Source: CAWFZT01 sp963820415
GTDB lineage: Bacteria; Chloroflexota; Anaerolineae; Anaerolineales; Anaerolineaceae
DNA length: 64,000 bases
Assembly: GCA_963820415.1 (NCBI GenBank)
Contig: CAWFZT010000005.1
Span: 271,304 to 335,303 of the forward strand
Direction: 5' to 3'
Shown one piece after another: positions 27,166-36,534 of the stretch (within the stretch, counting starts at the first letter, position 1; each line of letters opens with the position of its first letter). The notes below the pieces were generated by a model. It made no database searches and was not told where the DNA came from. It saw nothing but the letters and a program-made list of their open reading frames with translations. Made by a program: the position numbers and the translations under genes.

Positions 27166-28647
27166 ATGACTAAGAAACTCAATCGCCGAGATTTTCTGAA
27201 AATCGGTTCCGTAGCAACCGGCGCCGGCATCCTGGCCGCCTGTGCACCGCAGATCGTCACCCAGACTGTCCAACAGACCGTGGAAGTCCCGGTTACCCAG
27301 CAGGTTGAAGTGACTAAGGAAGTGATGGCCACCCAACTGGTCGAGGTCACCAAAGAAGTGATCAAGGAAGTGGCTCCCGCCGATCCCTGGCTAACCGGCC
27401 TGGTCAAGCCTGATGTTGCTGGTGATTTCCACATGCTCTCCTGGGAAGGAGAAGGCGAAATGCGCAAGTGGCTGCTGCACATCGGCAAGTTCTTCAGCAA
27501 GTACTATCCCAACATCAAGTGGACGCTGGACTGGGGTATTTCCTGGGGCGACTACTGGACCAAGGTGGTGACCCAGATCGCCGGCGGCACGCCGCTCGAA
27601 ATGATCTGGATGCACGATACCCGCTGCCCCTCCTACTCATCCAGGGGTATTCTCCTCCCGTTGGATGACTGGCTGGCCAAATATCCACGACCCGGTTGGC
27701 CGGATCATTTCTATCCTTCACAGGTTCAGTCATTCCAATACCAGGGCAAGCAGTACGGCTTCCCCTATGACTGGGCGCCTGGCCTGTACTACATCAATAC
27801 CGACATGTACACCAAAGCCGGTCTGCAGATCCCGACCGAAACCACGACCTATGATGAACTGCTCGCTGGGGCTCAGAAGATGAGCGCCAACCAGACTAAT
27901 CCTAAAACGGCTACCTGGGGCCTGGGCAACCTCGGCGGCTCCGGGTGGGACGCTGGCGTGTACGGCGTGGTAAAAGCCTTCGGCGGCGAGTACTGGGATG
28001 ACCAGGGCAAGACCGCCTACTTCGATAAGCCAGAGACCATCGCCGCCTTCCAGTACCTGCGCGACCTGTCCTACAAATACAATGTGATGCCCTCCGCCGC
28101 TACCATCCAGGGACTTGGCCTCGACATGGAAACCGCCTTTGCCTCCGGCAAGATCGGCTGCCACTTTGGTCTGAACGACATTTCCTTCCGCATCAACGAA
28201 GCGATTGCCGGGAAGTTCAAGTGGACAGTTGCGCCGCAAGGCAGCGGCCCTGCCGGACGCTTCCAGTTCTCCGGCGGCTCAGCCTTCTCCATTCCGACCA
28301 CCTCGCGGCAGAAGGATATGGCCTACGAGCTGATCACCTTCGTCCTGGCCAACCCGGACAACCTGCCCACCACGGCTGTGATGGGTGGCGCCCTGGTCAG
28401 CAACATGGACTTTGCCGAGTATGGTTTGCCACCCAAGAGCACGGGCATCCAGGATGCCTTCCGCCAGGCTGCCATCGTCGACGGCAAGAAGAACCCCTGC
28501 CACCCGTACTATCACACCAAATTCGTCGAATGGGAAGACACGGTCTGGAGCAAGTTCCAGCCGGTTTGGAACGGCGAAGTGGCCGACGTCACCCAGACCT
28601 GCAAGGACGTTCAAGCCGCCACGACCGCTATCCTGGCCACGCTTTGA
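27166..28647 (+). CDS. Extracellular solute-binding protein, family 1 (sugar)
   Basis: 493 aa behind a strong GGAGG. A twin-arginine-like signal (NRRDFLKIGS) leads into a lipobox (GILAAC), so it is an exported lipoprotein. A Chloroflexota-style linker of V/T/E repeats (QVEVTKEVMATQLVEVTKEV) precedes the binding domain. Typical family-1 features: NIKWTLDWGISWGDYWTKVV, PYDWAPGLYYINTDMYTKAG, and the C-terminal FVLANPDNLPTTAVMGG. It delivers sugar to the two permeases upstream. Trp and Tyr richness fits a carbohydrate ligand. Confidence 0.92.
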   Translation: MTKKLNRRDFLKIGSVATGAGILAACAPQIVTQTVQQTVEVPVTQQVEVTKEVMATQLVEVTKEVIKEVAPADPWLTGLVKPDVAGDFHMLSWEGEGEMRKWLLHIGKFFSKYYPNIKWTLDWGISWGDYWTKVVTQIAGGTPLEMIWMHDTRCPSYSSRGILLPLDDWLAKYPRPGWPDHFYPSQVQSFQYQGKQYGFPYDWAPGLYYINTDMYTKAGLQIPTETTTYDELLAGAQKMSANQTNPKTATWGLGNLGGSGWDAGVYGVVKAFGGEYWDDQGKTAYFDKPETIAAFQYLRDLSYKYNVMPSAATIQGLGLDMETAFASGKIGCHFGLNDISFRINEAIAGKFKWTVAPQGSGPAGRFQFSGGSAFSIPTTSRQKDMAYELITFVLANPDNLPTTAVMGGALVSNMDFAEYGLPPKSTGIQDAFRQAAIVDGKKNPCHPYYHTKFVEWEDTVWSKFQPVWNGEVADVTQTCKDVQAATTAILATL

Positions 28648-28676
28648 AGTTAAGCTTTTAACAAGCAGCTAACGCC

Positions 28677-28794
28677 CCTCACCCTCCCTCTTCACACCCT
28701 TGGTGTACCCGAAGGGGTGTGCCCTTCCCTCCATATGGGAGAGGGAGATACAGCGAGCCCTCTCCCGGTCTTGGGAGAGGGGTAGGGATGAGGG
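28677..28794. repeat. Palindromic repeat with nested hairpin
   Basis: An inner stem CCCTCTCCC / GGGAGAGGG (28758-28781) lies within outer arms CCCTCACCCT and AGGGATGAGGG. A related palindrome is at 35246-35276. The inner stem is close to the stop of the binding-protein gene and may act as transcript end or mRNA barrier. Confidence 0.55.
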
Positions 28795-28912
28795 TCAGCG
28801 CAGTAACGTTCCCACCTGCGTGGGGCCGAAGCGCCGGGGAGGGTCTGTTTGAAGCACAGCGCCACTGAACAAGAGCCCAGACCCTCCCTGCCATTGCCGG
28901 TTCTGGCATGTT

Positions 28913-29093
28913 GAGCGATACCCTTGGTACACCTCCCTGCGGGGGATGAGCGAAGCCATCTTTCCTTCATTGAAGCGAAGCACTACCGCCGCCATCGAGT
29001 CCGTTCACCGCACTCTACATTCAAGCCGGCAATCGCCGATATATCAACGCAGATGTTTCGCTCGCCTCTTCAGGCGTACCAAGGATATCGCTC
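28913..29093. repeat. 181-bp element with 18-bp inverted ends
   Basis: GAGCGATACCCTTGGTAC (28913-28930) and GTACCAAGGATATCGCTC (29076-29093) are inverted repeats with a single mismatch. No coding frame lies inside. The size and ends suit a MITE-like element, though target duplications are not evident. Confidence 0.45.
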
Positions 29094-29117
29094 AGAGGTT
29101 GTGAAAGAATGAATAAT

Positions 29118-29307
29118 GTCGTGCCACCACCGCAAGGGGTAGTGGCACGACGGTCCATTCGAGGCATCATAGTCATAAAAGAACAGTCGTGCCCAACTTG
29201 GACAGAGAATCAACCCATTCAGGCTACAAAAATCAGATTTATCCTCGCTGAGACCGGGCACGACTGAGCGTCTAGAGGTTGAAACAAGTGTATGGGACCG
29301 TCGTGCC
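29118..29307. repeat. Nested inverted repeats built on GTCGTGCC
   Basis: Three dyads share the same core. GTCGTGCCAC (29118) pairs with GTGGCACGAC (29142). GGCACGACGGTCC (29144-29156) pairs with GGACCGTCGTGCC (29295-29307). CAGTCGTGCCC (29184-29194) pairs with GGGCACGACTG (29256-29266). The first two compete for the same arm, so two alternative folds are possible. It lies 100 bases before the fucosidase genes. Confidence 0.6.
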
Positions 29308-29406
29308 TCCACAATCCTAATTAATTCACAACCTTTCAGGATGACAAAACCGAATAAGACCAAATGACCGGAATTATTTATAAATTAGAGTAATAAGGAG
29401 TTAGCC

Positions 29407-30838
29407 ATGGCAGACAAGTACCAACCAACCTGGGATTCGCTGCGCACTCACGCAACCCCGCAGTGGTTCAAAGATGCCAAGTTCGGCATTTATACCCATT
29501 GGGGCGTGTACTGCGTTCCGGCCAAAGGCCCCAATGCCACCTGGTACCCGTACAACATGTACCGCGAGGGCACGCCGCAGTGGGAATACCACGTCAAAAC
29601 CTACGGCGGGCCGGAGAAGTTCGGCTGGAAAGACTTCATCCCCATGTTCACCGCTGAAAAATTCGACCCGGATGAATGGGCTGAGGCGTTCGCCGGTTCA
29701 GGGGCGCGTTATGCCGGACCGGTAGGTGAGCACCACGACGGCTTTACCATGTGGGACACGATATACAACAATTGGAACGCCGCCCGCATGGGTCCCAAGA
29801 CCGACGTGGTCGGGCGGCTGGAGAAGGCCATTCGCAAAGCTGGCCTGCAGGTATCTGATCGCCCTGCACCACGCCGAGAACTGGTGGTTCTACCCGCATT
29901 GGCGCAAGGAGTTCGACACCTCCAACCCGCTCTATGCCGGGTTGTACGGCGAGGCGCACGACCTGGAAGGCAAGGTGGGCAAGGGCTTCTTCGACCAGCA
30001 GCGCCCGAGCAAGAAATTCCTCGAGACCTGGAAGGCCAAGATCCTGGAAGTGATCGATAAGTACGACCCGGATGTGCTGTGGTTCGATTATGGTTTGCGC
30101 GGCCTGCCCGAAAAGCCCAAGCAGGAATTCCTGGCTTATTTTTACAATAAAGCCATCGAGCGCGGCAAGGAAGTGGCTGTGACCTACAAAGATTACGACC
30201 TGGCTCCAGGCACCGGGGTGGTTGACCTGGAACTGGGCCGCATGGATAAGCTGACCTATTATGAGTGGATCACCGACACTACCGTAGATGACGGGCAGGG
30301 TTGGGGCTACCTGAAGGATACCCCTTACAAAACCACCACCGAGATGGTGCACTACCTGGTCGACAACGTCAGCAAGAACGGTTACTTGCTGCTCAACGTG
30401 GGTCCCAAGCCGGACGGCACGCTACCCGAACAGGCCAAAGAAATCCTCAAGGGCATGGGCAAGTGGATGGTGGTCAACAACGAGGCGATTTACGGTACGT
30501 CGAACTGGATCACCCACGGCGAAGGCCCGGCGCAGATCAAGAAGGCCGGGGCGTTCAACGAGGATGAGAAGCCCGGCTACGGGCCGAAGGACGTGCGCTT
30601 CACGCTTAAGGGCGACAACCTGTATGCCACGCTGATGGGCTGGCCCGGCGAGTGGGCGGTGATCCAGACCCTCAAAAGCCTTTATCCGGACGAGATCAAG
30701 TCGGTCAAGATGCTGGGTGTGGACCAGGAGCTGGAGTGGCGCTTGACCGGGGATGCAATGGTGATCAGGACTCCCGATAAGAAGCCCTGCGAGCACGCCT
30801 ACGTGTTCAAGATTGTAAGAGGGCAGCCTTATAAATGA
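29407..30838 (+). pseudogene. GH29 alpha-L-fucosidase, copy 1, single-base frameshift
   Basis: The N-terminus (MADKYQPTWDSLRTHATPQW, GEHHDGFTMWDT) reads in one frame to about residue 148, and the rest (YLIALHHAENWWFYPHWRKE to FKIVRGQPYK) in the next. Comparison with copy 2 places one extra G at 29850/29851 (CTGCAGGTATCTG). Apart from that it is complete and keeps the GH29 nucleophile in DVLWFDYGLR. GH29 enzymes release alpha-linked L-fucose. There is no signal peptide, so it would act in the cytosol on imported oligosaccharide. It could be a sequencing error rather than a real mutation. Start follows AAGGAG. Confidence 0.85.
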
Positions 30839-32280
30839 GAGACAAATACCAATCATCGTGGGATTCGCTGCGCACACACGTTACACCCCAATGGCTCAAG
30901 GATGCCAAGTTTGGCATCTATACCCACTGGGGCATCTACTGTGTTCCAGCCAAAGGTCCGAATGCCACCTGGTATCCGTATAACATGTACAGCCCGGGCA
31001 CCGAGCAGTACGAATACCATGTAAAAACCTACGGTGGGCCGGAGAAGTTCGGCTACAAAGACTTTATCCCCGAGTTCACCGGGGAGAAATTTGATGCAGA
31101 CGAGTGGGCCGAGCTGTTTAAAAAGGCCGGGGCGCGCTTCGCCGGGCCGGTCGGCGAGCACCACGACGGCTTCACCATGTGGGACACCCGCTATTCCGAG
31201 TGGAACGCAGCAAAAATGGGGCCTAAGCGGGATGTGGTCGGCGAGCTTGCGAAGGCCATGCGCGCCCAGGATATGAAGTACCTGATCGCCCTGCATCACG
31301 CTGAAAACTGGTGGTTTTACCCGCACCATATCCCGGCTTACGACACTGCCGATCCGCGCTATGCCGGCTTGTACGGCCAGCCACACGACCTGGGCGGAAT
31401 TCCCGACCGCCAGCTGCGTCACGAAGAGTGGTGGGATTTTGAACGTCCCAGCCAGAAATTCCTCGAACAGTGGAAGAATAAGACCCTGGAAGCGATTGAT
31501 CGCTACCAGCCCGATATGCTGTGGTTCGACTTCGGATTGAGGTTTATCCAGGAGAAGTATAAGAAGGATTTCCTGGCCTATTACTTCAACCGCGCCGAGG
31601 AATGGGGCAAGGAAGTGGTGGTCACCTACAAATGGCACGACCTGGTGCCCGGGTCGGGGGTAATTGACCTTGAGTTAGGCCGTTTTGACACGCTCACCTA
31701 TATGGACTGGATAACCGACACGACGGTCGACGCTGGCCACGGCTGGGGCTATCTAAAAGAGACGCCTTACAAGACCCCTCAAAACCTGATCCACTACCTG
31801 GTCGACAACGTCAGCAAGAATGGTTACATGTTGCTCAACGTCGGCCCCCGGTCGGACGGCAGCATCCCGGAGCAAGCCCAGGAGATCCTGCATGCCATTG
31901 GGAAGTGGCTGGCAGTCAATGGAGAAGCCATTTACGGGACCACGCCCTGGATGATCTACGGCGAAGGCCCCACGCAGATGACCAAGGCGGGTTATTTCAT
32001 GGAAGACCAGGAAGTGCAGTACACTCCCCAAGACTTCCGTTTTACCGTCAAGGGCGATACCCTATATGCGATCTGTCTGGGCTGGCCGGCGCAGGAGTTC
32101 ACCATCCCGGCCCTGTATAAGCTGTGGCCAAACGAGATCCAATCCGTCCAATTGCTGGGTCACGGGCAGGAGCTGCCCTGGCAGTGGACTCCCAAGGGTG
32201 TAAAAATCATCCGGCCTGCGGAAAAACCCTGTGAACATGCCTATGTGTTCAAGATTGTAAGAGACCAACCGTATAAATAA
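30835..32280 (+). CDS. GH29 alpha-L-fucosidase, copy 2
   Basis: 481 aa, intact. Starts at an ATG that overlaps the copy-1 stop (ATGA), so translation is coupled. Catalytic barrel motifs: FGIYTHWGIYCVPAKG, AGPVGEHHDGFTMWDT, YLIALHHAENWWFYPH, and nucleophile Asp in DMLWFDFGLRF near residue 233. The C-terminal beta domain carries GYMLLNVGPRSDGSIPEQAQ and ends FKIVRDQPYK. No signal peptide, so cytosolic. It differs from copy 1 by a ~20-residue insertion near HDLGGIPDRQLRHEEWW and moderate divergence, an old tandem duplication. Confidence 0.93.
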   Translation: MRDKYQSSWDSLRTHVTPQWLKDAKFGIYTHWGIYCVPAKGPNATWYPYNMYSPGTEQYEYHVKTYGGPEKFGYKDFIPEFTGEKFDADEWAELFKKAGARFAGPVGEHHDGFTMWDTRYSEWNAAKMGPKRDVVGELAKAMRAQDMKYLIALHHAENWWFYPHHIPAYDTADPRYAGLYGQPHDLGGIPDRQLRHEEWWDFERPSQKFLEQWKNKTLEAIDRYQPDMLWFDFGLRFIQEKYKKDFLAYYFNRAEEWGKEVVVTYKWHDLVPGSGVIDLELGRFDTLTYMDWITDTTVDAGHGWGYLKETPYKTPQNLIHYLVDNVSKNGYMLLNVGPRSDGSIPEQAQEILHAIGKWLAVNGEAIYGTTPWMIYGEGPTQMTKAGYFMEDQEVQYTPQDFRFTVKGDTLYAICLGWPAQEFTIPALYKLWPNEIQSVQLLGHGQELPWQWTPKGVKIIRPAEKPCEHAYVFKIVRDQPYK

Positions 32281-32321
32281 AGTTTTTACTCGCCCGTTTA
32301 AGGAATCAAAAAAAGGAGGCT

Positions 32322-32369
32322 ATGAAATATTCAAAAAAAGGTGAGTCGCCGGAAGCGTGTTCGTGGTAA
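32322..32369 (+). CDS. 15-codon ORF with strong ribosome site
   Basis: AAAAAGGAGGCT precedes ATG and a frame MKYSKKGESPEACSW that ends in TAA twenty bases before the lipoprotein start, which itself has a poor ribosome site. It may be a leader peptide that loads ribosomes for the lipoprotein gene, or the residue of a deleted gene start. Confidence 0.3.
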   Translation: MKYSKKGESPEACSW

Positions 32370-32388
32370 AGAAATAATGTGAATTATC

Positions 32389-32922
32389 ATGTTTTGCTCC
32401 CGATGCCGCTTTGTCCTCCTGGTGATTGTTCTAGCTCTGGCTTTATCTGCCTGTGAGCTGCTGAAGATTTCCCTCTCAGAGCCTGTCTGGGTCACAAACG
32501 TGCCCATTTCTTTCTCTGGCAAAGTTCATGCGGTGGAGTATCACGTAACCAGCGATAACAGCATAACCTGCGCTCTGGATACGATTGGGATGTTGACCGT
32601 CGATGCAAAAGGCCGGGTGGTATTCAACACACAAGGGGGTACTTTTACTGTCAGCCAAGATGGGCAGTGCGTCGACCAAGGAAAAGATAAGGGCTGGCAG
32701 GTTGAAGGCCAGGTTGAACAGCCTATCCTCCCATATCTGAAATTCACCACCTGCAGTAGGGGGCACTTGCGGGCGGAAGGCTCAGCTGAGTATGTGGTTG
32801 CACAGTATCAACAGGATACCCAGACTAGCAAGCTAACTGGCGGGATCACGTGTTACGACGAAAACAACCAGCCCGTTTCGGAATTTAGTCTTTACCTGAT
32901 GGCACAGGAACCCAGGAAATAA
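32389..32922 (+). CDS. Hypothetical lipoprotein (177 aa)
   Basis: Signal peptide RFVLLVIVLALALSAC with lipobox LSAC, so a surface-anchored lipoprotein. The mature part is beta-rich with cysteine residues (NSITCALD, DGQCVDQG, FTTCSRG, GGITCYDE), perhaps forming two disulphides. No family recognised. It separates the fucosidases from the dehydrogenase genes in the same direction. Confidence 0.7.
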   Translation: MFCSRCRFVLLVIVLALALSACELLKISLSEPVWVTNVPISFSGKVHAVEYHVTSDNSITCALDTIGMLTVDAKGRVVFNTQGGTFTVSQDGQCVDQGKDKGWQVEGQVEQPILPYLKFTTCSRGHLRAEGSAEYVVAQYQQDTQTSKLTGGITCYDENNQPVSEFSLYLMAQEPRK

Positions 32923-33023
32923 CCAGAAGAGAGCAGAGCAACCTTTCTAGCGATAACGAACATCGTCTCTTAGTATCATAGAAATCTATTCTATTACACT
33001 CATTATTGGTAAAGGAGGAATTT

Positions 33024-34043
33024 ATGCGTCAAGCAGTAATGACCAACCCGGGGAAAATCGAATATCGCGACGTTCAAAAGCCAACCCCCACTGCGGATGA
33101 AGTTTTGATCGAGATCAAGCGCATCGGCGTGTGCGGCTCAGATATCCACGTTTACCACGGGCTGCACCCCTACACCAGCTACCCGGTCGTGCAGGGCCAC
33201 GAGGTGGGCGGCGTGGTGGCGGAGACCGGCCGCGGTGTGACCGGTTTCAAGCCGGGTGACAAGGTAGTCTTCATGCCGCAGGTCACCTGCGGGATATGCT
33301 ATCCCTGCCGGCACGGCATGTACCATATCTGCGACAACCTGAAGGTGATGGGCTTCCAGACCAGCGGGGCGGCGCAGGAGTTCTTCCCGGTCAAGGCTGA
33401 AATGGTGCTCAAGCTGCCCGAGCATATGACCCTGGACGAGGCCGCGCTGATCGAGCCAATCTCGGTGGCGGCGCACGCCGTGCGGCGCTCAGGCGGGGTG
33501 GAGGGCAAGAAAGTGGTCGTGCTGGGAGCGGGCACCATCGGTAACCTGGTGGCGCAGGTCTCCAGGGCTTCCGGGGCGGCGGACGTGATCATCACCGACG
33601 TGAGCGAATACAAGCTGAATAAGGCCCACGAGACCGGCTTTGCGCATGCCATCAATACGAAGCAGGAAAACCTCAACGAGGCTATTCTCAAGTATTTCGG
33701 CCCGGATAAAGCCGACCTGATGTTCGAATGCGTGGGGGTGCAGGATACGATCACCCAGGCGGTTGATAACGCCCGTAAAGGCAGCACAATCGTGATCGTG
33801 GGCGTGTTTGGCAAGAAGCCCGAGGTGAACCTGGGCTTCGTGCAGGACCGCGAGCTCAGCCTGGTGGGTACGCTGATGTACCAGAAGCAGGATTACGAGC
33901 GCGCCATTGAATTGGCGGCTAACGGCAAGCTGCAGCTTGGCCCGATGGTGACGCAGCGTTTCCCGTTCAAGCGCTATTTGGACGCCTACGAGATGATCGA
34001 AGGCTCTCACGGAGAGTATATGAAAGTGATGATTGACCTATGA
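33024..34043 (+). CDS. Zinc-dependent medium-chain dehydrogenase (sugar/polyol type)
   Basis: 339 aa from ATG 33024 with GGAGG six bases upstream. Catalytic zinc ligands in RIGVCGSDIHVYHG and VVQGHEVGGVV; structural zinc cysteines in CGICYPCRHGMYHIC; NAD-binding VVVLGAGTIGNLVAQVSRAS. Related to L-threonine/L-iditol/galactitol dehydrogenases. In a fucose locus it may oxidise L-fucose or a downstream polyol; that is inference. It overlaps the next gene by four bases (ATGA). Confidence 0.88.
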   Translation: MRQAVMTNPGKIEYRDVQKPTPTADEVLIEIKRIGVCGSDIHVYHGLHPYTSYPVVQGHEVGGVVAETGRGVTGFKPGDKVVFMPQVTCGICYPCRHGMYHICDNLKVMGFQTSGAAQEFFPVKAEMVLKLPEHMTLDEAALIEPISVAAHAVRRSGGVEGKKVVVLGAGTIGNLVAQVSRASGAADVIITDVSEYKLNKAHETGFAHAINTKQENLNEAILKYFGPDKADLMFECVGVQDTITQAVDNARKGSTIVIVGVFGKKPEVNLGFVQDRELSLVGTLMYQKQDYERAIELAANGKLQLGPMVTQRFPFKRYLDAYEMIEGSHGEYMKVMIDL

Positions 34044-35206
34044 AAAACTTTAACTATTTTCAACCCACTGAAATCCGCTTTGGGAGGGGCAGGCTGGCCG
34101 AGGTCGGGCAGGGCGTGGCCCGCTACGGCAAACGCTGCCTGATCGTGACCGTCAAATCCGACCAGATCTTAACTCCACTGTTCGACCGGGTGAAACAGTA
34201 CTTGAAAGAGGCCGGGGTGGAGTACGCCCACTTCGACGGCGTGGTGCCCAACCCGACCACCAATTCGGTCACGGCCGGGGCAGATCTAGCCAAGGAATTC
34301 AAAGCCGACGTGGTGCTGGGAGTGGGCGGAGGCTCGAGCATGGACTCGGCCAAGGCCATCGCCGTGGAAGCCACGCATCCTGGCACGGCCTGGGATTATC
34401 TTTTCTTCAAGACTCCCCCGACCGAGAAGACGCTGCCGATCGTGGTAGTGTCGACCACCTCGGGCACCGGCTCGCAGGTCACCCAGGTGGCGGTGATGAC
34501 CCAAACAGCTACCAAGACCAAGTCGGCCATTTACAACTCGCTCGTTTACCCTCGCCTGGCCATTATCGACCCAGAGCTGATGAAGACCGTGCCGCCGCAT
34601 GTGACCGCCTCGACCGGCTTTGACGTGTTCTGCCACGCCTTCGAGAGCTTTATCCACGTGGGCGCCTCATCCTACACCGACATGATGGCGCTGCAGGCGA
34701 TCCAAACCGTGGTCAAATATCTGCCCACCGTGGTCGAGATGGGCGACAACCTGGAAGGGCGGGAGATGATGGCGTGGGCCGACACGCTGGCCGGGCTGTG
34801 CATCGCCCAGGCCGGGGTGACCCTGCCGCACGGCATCGGCATGACCATCGGCGGGCAGTGCCCGCAAGTGATGCATGGCGAGACCCTGGCGCTGACCTAC
34901 CCGGAGTTTACCCGCTTCACGTATCCATACGCCGTGCGCCAGTTTGCCGAAATGGGGCGCATCCTCAATGCCAAACTGCGCGGCGTTTCAGACGAGGCTG
35001 CCGCGGAGAAATCCTGCGAGGAAGTGGATAAGTTCCTCAAGAAAATCGGTATGTGGCTGAGCCTGGATAAATTTGGGGCGACGATGGAAGACGTGGTCGC
35101 CATCGCCGACAACAGCCGGGTGCTGCCGGATTACAAGAATAACCCGCGCATCGCCAGCCGCGAAGACATCTATGAAATGCTGGTGAAGGCCTACAACCGT
35201 CGGTGA
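34040..35206 (+). CDS. Iron-containing alcohol dehydrogenase (lactaldehyde/1,2-propanediol oxidoreductase type)
   Basis: 388 aa. Group III ADH motifs: nucleotide site GVGGGSSMDSAKAIAVEA, STTSGTGSQVTQ, and iron ligands in STGFDVFCHAFESFI, GVTLPHGIGMTIGG and a later His (VMHGETLAL). FucO-type enzymes reduce L-lactaldehyde, a product of fucose cleavage, to 1,2-propanediol. The placement after fucosidases fits this, but no aldolase or kinase of the classical route is in the window. Translation is coupled to the preceding dehydrogenase. Confidence 0.88.
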   Translation: MKNFNYFQPTEIRFGRGRLAEVGQGVARYGKRCLIVTVKSDQILTPLFDRVKQYLKEAGVEYAHFDGVVPNPTTNSVTAGADLAKEFKADVVLGVGGGSSMDSAKAIAVEATHPGTAWDYLFFKTPPTEKTLPIVVVSTTSGTGSQVTQVAVMTQTATKTKSAIYNSLVYPRLAIIDPELMKTVPPHVTASTGFDVFCHAFESFIHVGASSYTDMMALQAIQTVVKYLPTVVEMGDNLEGREMMAWADTLAGLCIAQAGVTLPHGIGMTIGGQCPQVMHGETLALTYPEFTRFTYPYAVRQFAEMGRILNAKLRGVSDEAAAEKSCEEVDKFLKKIGMWLSLDKFGATMEDVVAIADNSRVLPDYKNNPRIASREDIYEMLVKAYNRR

Positions 35207-35245
35207 AATGGGGGTTGGGTCCATTTCTTTCCTCCTTTTGTCCTA

Positions 35246-35276
35246 CCCTCTCCCGGCCATCTTACCCGGGAGAGGG
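35246..35276 (+). terminator. GC-rich hairpin after dehydrogenase pair
   Basis: CCCTCTCCCGG (35246-35256) and CCGGGAGAGGG (35266-35276) form an 11-bp stem, 40 bases after the stop. There is only AATTTT downstream instead of a T run, so it may attenuate rather than stop. It belongs to the same palindrome family as 28758-28781. Confidence 0.5.
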
Positions 35277-35391
35277 CCAATTTTGGGAAGAAAAATATTT
35301 CACGACGCGCTCTTCAGCGCACCCACAGGGGTGAAGGTAAAAATAAAATAAAGGAAACAAGGGTTTTTAATCAAAACTAAAGAGGACAAAT

Positions 35392-36417
35392 ATGAACATG
35401 AAAAAAGTGATCATATCCGGTTTACGACAGGTAGGGCTGGTCGAAGTGCCTGCGCCGCAGCCCAAGGAAAACTGGGTGCTGGTCAAAGTGATGGTCACGC
35501 CCATGTGCACCGAGTATAAGCAGTATGTGGGCGGCTACCGCAATGAATTCTTGGGTCACGAAGCGGTCGGCGAGGTGGTGGAGGTGGCCCAGCCTGGGTT
35601 GGTCAAACCGGGCGACCGGGTGGTTGTGCAGCCGTTATACGCTTGCGGGCGCTGCCGGTTCTGCCGCAGCGGAGATTATATCCACTGCGAGCAATTAGTC
35701 GACATCGCCGAATTTACCGGCTCAGCGGAAGGGGGCGCTACCTACGCCCAATATTTGCTCAAACCTGACTGGCTGCTTTCGCCCATCCCCGACTGCGTCT
35801 CGTACGAGCAGGCCGGTCTGGCGCTGTGCGGGCTAGGCCCGTCCTTCGGAGCGCTGCAGAAGATGGATGTGGGCGCTTTCGACACACTGCTGATCACCGG
35901 GCTAGGACCGGTGGGGCTGGGCGGGATAGTCAATGCGCGCTTCCGCGGGGCGCACGTGATTGGGGTGGAGTCCTTCCCCTGGCGCGTCGAGCGAGCCCTG
36001 CAGATGGGCGCCCATGTGGTGCTCGACCCGCGTGACCCTGAGCTGCTGCCGAAGATCAAGAGCCTGACCCCAGGGGGGGCAGGAGTGGACTGCGCCCTAG
36101 ACTGTTCGGGCGCGGTTGCGGCGCAGCGGCTGTGCATCGACGCCGCCCGGCGTAAAGGCAAGGTGGCCTTCGTGGGCGAATGTTCGGACGCGCTGGACAT
36201 CCGCATCAGCCCGGATATGATTCGCAAAGGGCTGACGCTGATTGGATCCTGGCATTACCCGCTGCAAGCATTTAATTCGATCCTGCAGGTGATCCAGGAG
36301 TCGCCGGTGATCGACCTGCTGACCAGCCATGTGCTGCCGATGACGGCGGTGGAAGAGGCATTTAAGTTGCAGGAGAAAGGCGAATGCGCCAAGGTGCTCC
36401 TCCTTCCTTGGCAGTAA
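35392..36417 (+). CDS. Zinc-binding alcohol dehydrogenase (MDR family)
   Basis: 341 aa. N-terminal GroES-like domain with NEFLGHEAVGEVVE, but the usual first zinc Cys context is PMCTEYKQY rather than CGSD. Structural zinc site CGRCRFCRSGDYIHC is intact. Rossmann segment LLITGLGPVGLGGIVNARFR. Divergent from the dehydrogenase at 33024 and likely acts on another intermediate, such as a ketose or sugar acid. Substrate unknown. Confidence 0.85.
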   Translation: MNMKKVIISGLRQVGLVEVPAPQPKENWVLVKVMVTPMCTEYKQYVGGYRNEFLGHEAVGEVVEVAQPGLVKPGDRVVVQPLYACGRCRFCRSGDYIHCEQLVDIAEFTGSAEGGATYAQYLLKPDWLLSPIPDCVSYEQAGLALCGLGPSFGALQKMDVGAFDTLLITGLGPVGLGGIVNARFRGAHVIGVESFPWRVERALQMGAHVVLDPRDPELLPKIKSLTPGGAGVDCALDCSGAVAAQRLCIDAARRKGKVAFVGECSDALDIRISPDMIRKGLTLIGSWHYPLQAFNSILQVIQESPVIDLLTSHVLPMTAVEEAFKLQEKGECAKVLLLPWQ

Positions 36418-36534
36418 CTGGCTACAGCTTTTTTAGTTTTTAGGTTAGGTACCTGACCATTTTTAAAAGTGTCAGGCGGCCGGGAAATTATAATAAAAGT
36501 AAACTACCATCACACTTTCCAAGGAGAACTTATT

